Assembly (NCBI GenBank): GCA_002335945.1
Contig: DDDD01000071.1
Span: forward strand, 1-27,516
From: Porticoccaceae bacterium UBA1989
GTDB lineage: Bacteria; Pseudomonadota; Gammaproteobacteria; Pseudomonadales; Porticoccaceae
Direction of reading: 5' to 3'
Length of the DNA stretch: 27,516 nt
Part shown: positions 22,704 through 27,516 of the stretch, piece by piece
Numbering within the stretch: the stretch's first letter is position 1
How the letters are laid out: the number at the start of each line of letters is the position of its first letter
The notes under the pieces: generated by a model
Told to the model about the DNA's origin: nothing
The model's input: the letters and a program-made list of their open reading frames with translations, nothing else
The model's database searches: none
Translations under genes and position numbers: made by a program

Positions 22704-23975
22704 ATGTCCTCTTACTACAGTGCCAGCGCCAACAAACCCCAGAGTTTTCAAGCTCTAGCGGGCGATCAGAACGCCGATATATGCGTCATCGGCGCGGGCT
22801 ATACAGGCATATCCTCTGCCCTTCATTTAGCTGAACGGGGCTATAAAGTGATTGTTATCGAAGCTGAGACGGTTGGTTTTGGCGCATCTGGCCGCAATGG
22901 TGGCCATGTGGGCATTGGTCAACGGCAGGATCAACAGTACCTCGAAGACAAATTTGGCCATGAGATAGCCAGCACGTTATGGTACATGGGCCTAGAAGCT
23001 GTTGACACCGTTAAGGAGCTTATCCAGAAGCACAGGATCAAATGCGACCTTAAACACGGCAATGTGCACTTCGCTCACCGCGCTAAATACACCCACGAAT
23101 TAGAAGAAGAAGTCGCGTTTTTACACGACCATTATGGCTTTGATCAGATGGAATATGTTCCCAAAGAGCGGTTATCTGAAGTCATCAACAGCGATGCCTA
23201 CCATGGCGCTGTCGTAGACAGAGCCTCAAAACACCTTCACCCACTCAATTTTTTACTGGGCATGGTCGAGGCGGCTACCAAGGCAGGTGTGGTTATCTAC
23301 GAAAACTCGCGCGTTATCTCTTATGGGGATGCACCTAACGGCAGGCAAGTAGCAGTTAAAACCACCCAAGGTCAGGTAACCGCCAATGAAATGATCCTTG
23401 CCTGCAATGGCTATATCGAGAAGTTAGAGCCCAAGATCAATGGCTATATTATGCCGATCAATAACTTTGTACTGGCCACAGAGCCCCTCTCAGACGAGCT
23501 CGCAGCCCAGATAGCGCCGCTAGATACCTCTATGTCAGACAGTCGCTTTGTCATTAACTACTGGAAGCTGTCTGGGGATAATCGCCTGATATTTGGTGGT
23601 GGCGAGAATTATCGTCGTGGATTCCCCTCGGATATAAAGGGCTTTGTGCGCAAATACATGCTGCAAGTCTACCCACAGCTGGCGGATACCAACATCGATT
23701 ATGGCTGGGGTGGCACATTAGCTATTACCTTAAACCGCCTACCCCACTTTGGCCGTGTCCAAGACAATATCTGGTATATGCAGGGCTACTCAGGGCATGG
23801 CGTGCCTACTGCTACCTTTGCCGGCAAGCTTATTGCCGAAGCTATTAGCGGCAAGCTCGAACGTTTCGACCTAATGGCCAACCTACCGACCACCAAGTTT
23901 CCCGGCGGCACATTGCTGCGCTGGCCGGGTATGGTCACTGGAATGCTCTATTACGCACTTAGGGATCGCATCTAA
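22704..23975 (+). CDS. FAD-dependent gamma-glutamylputrescine oxidase (PuuB-like)
   Basis: A DAO-family flavoenzyme that oxidises the gamma-glutamyl polyamine made by the PuuA-like enzyme to an aldehyde. The product has 423 residues. The opening SSYYSASANKPQSFQAL closely resembles E. coli PuuB, followed by the dinucleotide motif ICVIGAGYTGISSALHLAERG and the flavin-contact stretch GFGASGRNGGHVG. Near the C-terminus GYSGHGVPTATFAGKLIAEA closes the FAD site. The ATG has only a weak ribosome site (GAGCGAG). Its stop overlaps the TetR start by one base (TAATG), so the two are translated together. No aldehyde dehydrogenase is present in the window to complete the pathway. Confidence 0.9.
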   Translation: MSSYYSASANKPQSFQALAGDQNADICVIGAGYTGISSALHLAERGYKVIVIEAETVGFGASGRNGGHVGIGQRQDQQYLEDKFGHEIASTLWYMGLEAVDTVKELIQKHRIKCDLKHGNVHFAHRAKYTHELEEEVAFLHDHYGFDQMEYVPKERLSEVINSDAYHGAVVDRASKHLHPLNFLLGMVEAATKAGVVIYENSRVISYGDAPNGRQVAVKTTQGQVTANEMILACNGYIEKLEPKINGYIMPINNFVLATEPLSDELAAQIAPLDTSMSDSRFVINYWKLSGDNRLIFGGGENYRRGFPSDIKGFVRKYMLQVYPQLADTNIDYGWGGTLAITLNRLPHFGRVQDNIWYMQGYSGHGVPTATFAGKLIAEAISGKLERFDLMANLPTTKFPGGTLLRWPGMVTGMLYYALRDRI

Positions 23976-24604
23976 TGACTAGACTACGCAAGACAGAAGC
24001 GCGAACCCAGCCCGTTCAGAAACGTGCACAAGCTCGCCGTAATCAGATACTTGAGGTCACCGCAGAGTTACTCGAAGAAGTTGGGCAAGACGACCTAACC
24101 ACCATTCTAGTGGCCAAGCGTGCTGGGGTGTCTGTTGGCACCCTTTACCATTACTTCCCCAACAAATACGCCATTATGTATGCCCTAGCCGAGCAATGGG
24201 TGGGAGAGATGGACCTGGCACTGCAGGCTCTAGAGGCAGAGGATATCGAGTCTCAGAGCACAAAGAAGTTTGTCGAGCGCAGTATCGATCGGATGCTGCT
24301 GGTGTATACCAATCAGCAGGGTTTATTGCCTCTAGTGCAGGCCATGTATGGGGTGCCGGAGCTTAAAGAGCTGGATGAGATTCACGACGATCTCATTATT
24401 AACGCCATGGCACGCATGTTTGAGCGTCTAGATATTGCCAGCAAAGAGACTGAACTCAAGCGTTTAGGGCGCTGCTACCTCGAAATTACCCATGCACTCG
24501 TGCTGGTCGTGGTGAATCAAAGCAAAGAAGACGGCGAAAAAACCCTAAGCGATCTTAAGTTTCTTAGCCTGTCACTTCTAGAGCGCGCTAAAAGCCAATT
24601 TTAG
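23975..24604 (+). CDS. TetR/AcrR family transcriptional regulator
   Basis: A 209-residue repressor-type protein. The DNA-binding domain covers roughly 20-70 (RRNQILEVTAELLEEVGQD, then VAKRAGVSVGTLYHYFPNKY), with the helix-turn-helix recognisable at AKRAGVSVGTLYHYF. The rest is a helical ligand-binding domain without identifiable specificity. It shares its start with the PuuB-like stop. It probably controls the polyamine genes and itself through the two TTGAA-N6-TTCAA style repeats at 22621-22659. The ligand is likely a polyamine or its gamma-glutamyl derivative, by inference. Confidence 0.92.
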   Translation: MTRLRKTEARTQPVQKRAQARRNQILEVTAELLEEVGQDDLTTILVAKRAGVSVGTLYHYFPNKYAIMYALAEQWVGEMDLALQALEAEDIESQSTKKFVERSIDRMLLVYTNQQGLLPLVQAMYGVPELKELDEIHDDLIINAMARMFERLDIASKETELKRLGRCYLEITHALVLVVVNQSKEDGEKTLSDLKFLSLSLLERAKSQF

Positions 24605-24663
24605 GCGCTCAATCACCCTATAAATCACTTTAGATATCGCCTGTAAGTATCTGATTATATTGG

Positions 24664-26025
24664 CTATCGCGCCTTCTCGCGCATGGTAACAAACTCTTCC
24701 GCCGCCGAAGGGTGAATCCCCACCGTGGCATCAAAATGCGCCTTCGTAGCACCCGCCTTAAGCGCGATCCCCATACCCTGAATAATCTCAGCTGCATGTT
24801 CGCCAACCATATGACAACCAATTACCCTGTCAGAGGCCGTATCGACGATTAATTTCATGGTAATTCGGTCAGTGCCACCGCCCAGAGTTTGCAACATAGG
24901 CTTAAAATCTGAGACATATACTGCAATATCAGCGTATTCCGCCCTTGCCTGCTCTTCGCTAAGCCCAACAGTGCCCAACTCAGGCTGGCAGAACACCGCC
25001 GTGGGAATATCGCTGTAATCAATACGGGCCAGACCCTCACCATACAGGTGGTCAACCAGCACCATCGCTTCTTGAATGGCCACCGGCGTCAACTGAACAC
25101 GATCAATAACATCCCCCAGAGCATAGATACTCGGGTCTGCGGTACAGAAGTTATCGTCCACTACAATCGCGCCATTGTTTGCCAGCACAGTTGCCGTGCT
25201 CTCAAGGCCAAGATTGGCCGTATTAGCCACCCTGCCCGTCGCATAGAGCACCAAACCCGCCGCCATATCAGCCTGGTTGTTCAACGCGACATTGAGAAGC
25301 CCGCCATCGGTCTTGGTGATCTCGTTAATTTCAGTATTCAGATGCACGTTCACACCCTTGGCGATCATGCCCTCTTTGATCTTGTCGCTCATCTCGCGAT
25401 CAAACGACTTAAGCAGGTTTGGGCCACGGTAAATCAAATGGGTCTCAACACCCAGGCCATTTAAAATACCGGCAAACTCCACCGCAATATAACCGCCACC
25501 CACCACGACCGCAGTCTTGGGCAGAGCATCGAGAAAGAACATTTCGTTAGAGCTAATCGCATGTTCACTGCCGGGGAATTCAGGGATATAGGGCCAGCCG
25601 CCAGTGGCAACCAGAATCACTTTCGCCCTGTAGGTTTTGCCGTTAACCACTACTAAATGCGGCCCTGCAATGGTCGCGCGGCCATCAAATAGATCCGCGC
25701 CACTGTTATCAATAAGATTGTTATAGATACCATTAAGACGCTCGATCTCAGTGGTTTTATTATCTCGCAGAGTCGCCCAGTCCAGGCTCGGACTTTCAAT
25801 ACCCGACCAGCCATAACCCTTACTGGCATGAAATAACTCAGGAAACTGGGAGGCATAGACAAACAGTTTTTTAGGGACACAGCCCACATTCACACAGGTA
25901 CCACCCAGATAACGCTCTTCGGCTACCGCCACCTTTTTACCCTTCGACGCCGCCATACGGGCCGCACGAACACCGCCAGAACCGGCGCCAATAACAAACA
26001 GATCGTAATCAAATTCAGTGGTCAT
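24664..26025 (-). CDS. gor: Glutathione-disulfide reductase
   Basis: Reduces oxidised glutathione with NADPH in the cytoplasm. It has 453 residues, the standard length. The FAD motif FVIGAGSGGVRAARMAASKG and the redox-active pair C44-V-N-V-G-C49 (GGTCVNVGCVPKK) are at the N-terminus. The NADPH-binding stretch VVVGGGYIAVEFAGIL is central. The C-terminal catalytic His438 and Glu443 lie in IHPSAAEEFVTMR. CVNVGC and the missing lipoamide or mercury hallmarks point to glutathione reductase. The ATG follows the siroheme synthase stop without a gap (TAAATG), so the two genes share a transcript, a combination with no obvious functional reason beyond redox or sulfur metabolism. Confidence 0.95.
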   Translation of the reverse strand: MTTEFDYDLFVIGAGSGGVRAARMAASKGKKVAVAEERYLGGTCVNVGCVPKKLFVYASQFPELFHASKGYGWSGIESPSLDWATLRDNKTTEIERLNGIYNNLIDNSGADLFDGRATIAGPHLVVVNGKTYRAKVILVATGGWPYIPEFPGSEHAISSNEMFFLDALPKTAVVVGGGYIAVEFAGILNGLGVETHLIYRGPNLLKSFDREMSDKIKEGMIAKGVNVHLNTEINEITKTDGGLLNVALNNQADMAAGLVLYATGRVANTANLGLESTATVLANNGAIVVDDNFCTADPSIYALGDVIDRVQLTPVAIQEAMVLVDHLYGEGLARIDYSDIPTAVFCQPELGTVGLSEEQARAEYADIAVYVSDFKPMLQTLGGGTDRITMKLIVDTASDRVIGCHMVGEHAAEIIQGMGIALKAGATKAHFDATVGIHPSAAEEFVTMREKAR

Positions 26026-27444
26026 TTACGTTTCTTCCTTAAGATTAAACCAAGCCAATTTGTCGCGTAGGCTAACCACATGACCCACAATAATAAGTGT
26101 CGGTGCCTTCGCCTTCGCCTCGCGAACAATACCCGGTAGACTATCAAGATCGCCAATAAATACCCGCTGATTATCCGTAGTGCCCTTCTCGATTAATGCC
26201 GTCGGGGTTTGGGCATCTAGGCCGTTGTCTTTTAACCGCTGACAAATAGTTTCCATGCCGCTGAGGCCCATATAAAACACCAGTGTCTGGTTGGGCTGCA
26301 CCAGCTCAGGCCAATTTAGGTCTATCTCGCCAGAGCGCAGATGCCCAGTAATAAAGCGCACCGACTGAGCGTGATCTCGATGGGTTAGGGGAATACCCGC
26401 ATAACTCGCACAACCCGACGCCGCCGTAATACCCGGCACCACCTGAAACGGAATACCATGCTCAGCCAGCGTTTCGATCTCTTCCCCGCCGCGACCAAAA
26501 ATAAACGGATCGCCGCCCTTGAGGCGCACCACCCGATTGCCCTCAAGGGCATAGTCGACCAGTTTTTGATTGATATTGTCTTGGGTCACCGGATGGTCGC
26601 CGGCGGTTTTACCCACATAGATACGCGTGGCATCCCGGCGCACCAGGTTAAGCACCTCAGGCGATACCAGGCGATCGTAAAGTACAATATCAGCCTGCTG
26701 CATTAGGCGCAGTGCTTTGAAGGTAAGCAGATCAGGGTCGCCCGGACCGCCACCCACCAGATAGACTTCGCCGGTTTTAAACTCCGAGGTATTTTCTAAT
26801 TTGTCCGCCAACAGACGCTCAGCTTCAGCCAAGTTATTGGCATAAGCCTGCTCAGCAATGGGCCCATAAAACACCTCCTCCCAAAACGCCTTGCGGTCCG
26901 CGCCATTAGAAAACTTCGCCTTAACCCGCTCGCGAAAACTACCCGCCAGCGACCCCAGCTTTGCCATACCCGCAGGCAGCAGCGCCTCAAATTTAGTGCG
27001 CAACAACCGCACCAAAACCGGCGCATCACCGCCGCTGGAAATAGCAATTTGAATAGGAGACCGATCAACAATAGAGGGGAAAATCACCGTAGAGAAACCC
27101 GGATCATCCACCACATTCGACAGCATATTAGCCGCCTGAGCATGCTCGGATACCAGCCGATTTAGATCGCGATCATTGGTGGCCGCAATCACCATCACCG
27201 TGTCGGGATACTTCTGCAAATGATGATGCTCATAGCCGGCAGTAATAAGCTCAAGACCATTACAGCCATGCTCTTTATCAGCCTTGTCCATCTCAAGAAG
27301 ATCTGGGCAAAAGTCTTTGGCGATAATGGTAATAAGAGCACTGGCTTGCTGCACCAAACGAACTTTACGCAGCGCAATCTCACCGCCGCCGACAACAACA
27401 ATGCGCCGACCCTTAAGGTTGTGAAATAGTGGTAGATAATCCAT
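26026..27444 (-). CDS. cysG: Siroheme synthase CysG (dehydrogenase/ferrochelatase plus uroporphyrinogen methyltransferase)
   Basis: A bifunctional enzyme making sirohaem, the prosthetic group of assimilatory sulfite and nitrite reductases. It has 472 residues. The N-terminal Rossmann part starts MDYLPLFHNLKGRRIVVVGGGEIALRKV and includes SNVVDDPGFSTVIFPSIVDR. The C-terminal methyltransferase part begins near 226 with YLVGGGPGDPDLLTFKALR and continues with RLKGGDPFIFGRGGEE and the SAM-site stretch VPGITAASGCASYAGIPLTHRD. The length and both modules match E. coli CysG (457). It is the first of a two-gene unit with gor. The 72 bases between its start and the window edge show no clear promoter, and the upstream neighbour is not visible. 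Confidence 0.95.
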   Translation of the reverse strand: MDYLPLFHNLKGRRIVVVGGGEIALRKVRLVQQASALITIIAKDFCPDLLEMDKADKEHGCNGLELITAGYEHHHLQKYPDTVMVIAATNDRDLNRLVSEHAQAANMLSNVVDDPGFSTVIFPSIVDRSPIQIAISSGGDAPVLVRLLRTKFEALLPAGMAKLGSLAGSFRERVKAKFSNGADRKAFWEEVFYGPIAEQAYANNLAEAERLLADKLENTSEFKTGEVYLVGGGPGDPDLLTFKALRLMQQADIVLYDRLVSPEVLNLVRRDATRIYVGKTAGDHPVTQDNINQKLVDYALEGNRVVRLKGGDPFIFGRGGEEIETLAEHGIPFQVVPGITAASGCASYAGIPLTHRDHAQSVRFITGHLRSGEIDLNWPELVQPNQTLVFYMGLSGMETICQRLKDNGLDAQTPTALIEKGTTDNQRVFIGDLDSLPGIVREAKAKAPTLIIVGHVVSLRDKLAWFNLKEET

Positions 27445-27516
27445 AAGTATTGTTTATGCCTTGTTGGTGCACTGCGTCATTCTACAGACCCTAAATTATG
27501 TCATTCCGCCAGAGCC

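Overview
The window looks like chromosomal DNA of a marine gammaproteobacterium. The gene families, the sigma-54 style promoters and the moderate base composition fit the Cellvibrionales/Spongiibacteraceae neighbourhood, but that placement is an inference. No rRNA, tRNA, CRISPR array or insertion sequence was recognised. Almost all of the sequence is coding, and the only gap over 300 bases is the divergent control region at about 14455-14806.

Layout. (1) 1-1302 is the 3' part of a sodium:amino-acid (AGCS) symporter. (2) About 1.5-17.8 kb is an alginate-type exopolysaccharide locus combined with a nitric-oxide style signalling module. On the minus strand it holds algD (GDP-mannose dehydrogenase), algA (bifunctional PMI/GMP) and a canonical H-NOX haem sensor, then further right a sigma-54 activator response regulator, a soluble histidine kinase, a second H-NOX-like protein, an outer-membrane beta-barrel gene, an AlgX-like SGNH protein, algF, algJ and algI. 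On the plus strand it holds alg44 (PilZ c-di-GMP receptor plus membrane-fusion arm) and alg8 (the polymerase). (3) About 18.0-24.6 kb holds a class I glutamine amidotransferase, an eight-haem c-type cytochrome with HEAT-like and TPR repeats, and a putrescine-type cluster: a gamma-glutamylpolyamine synthetase facing a gamma-glutamylpolyamine oxidase and a TetR regulator. (4) 24.66-27.44 kb is glutathione reductase and siroheme synthase, abutting in one transcript direction.

How the central locus may work. Sigma-54 type promoters (TGGCAC-N5-TTGC) lie in front of algD (near-perfect) and algI (one mismatch). A weaker one overlaps the annotated start of alg44. Upstream of these promoters, and not noticed elsewhere by eye, is a palindrome TTGCA-N3-TGCAA. 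The only enhancer-binding protein in the window (GAFTGA motif, REC domain) sits beside algD and next to a kinase and an H-NOX-like gene. The simplest model is NO -> H-NOX -> kinase -> sigma-54 activator -> alginate genes, with c-di-GMP acting separately on the synthase through Alg44. The H-NOX beside the kinase has lost the haem-ligating His (Asn instead) and the Arg of YxSxR (Phe instead), whereas the H-NOX in the algD-algA unit keeps both. The known alginate genes algG, algK, algE and algL are not in the window, and the AlgX-like protein lacks a carbohydrate-binding tail. The outer-membrane barrel gene has no ATG/GTG start in front of its evident signal peptide and appears to start at an AUC codon.
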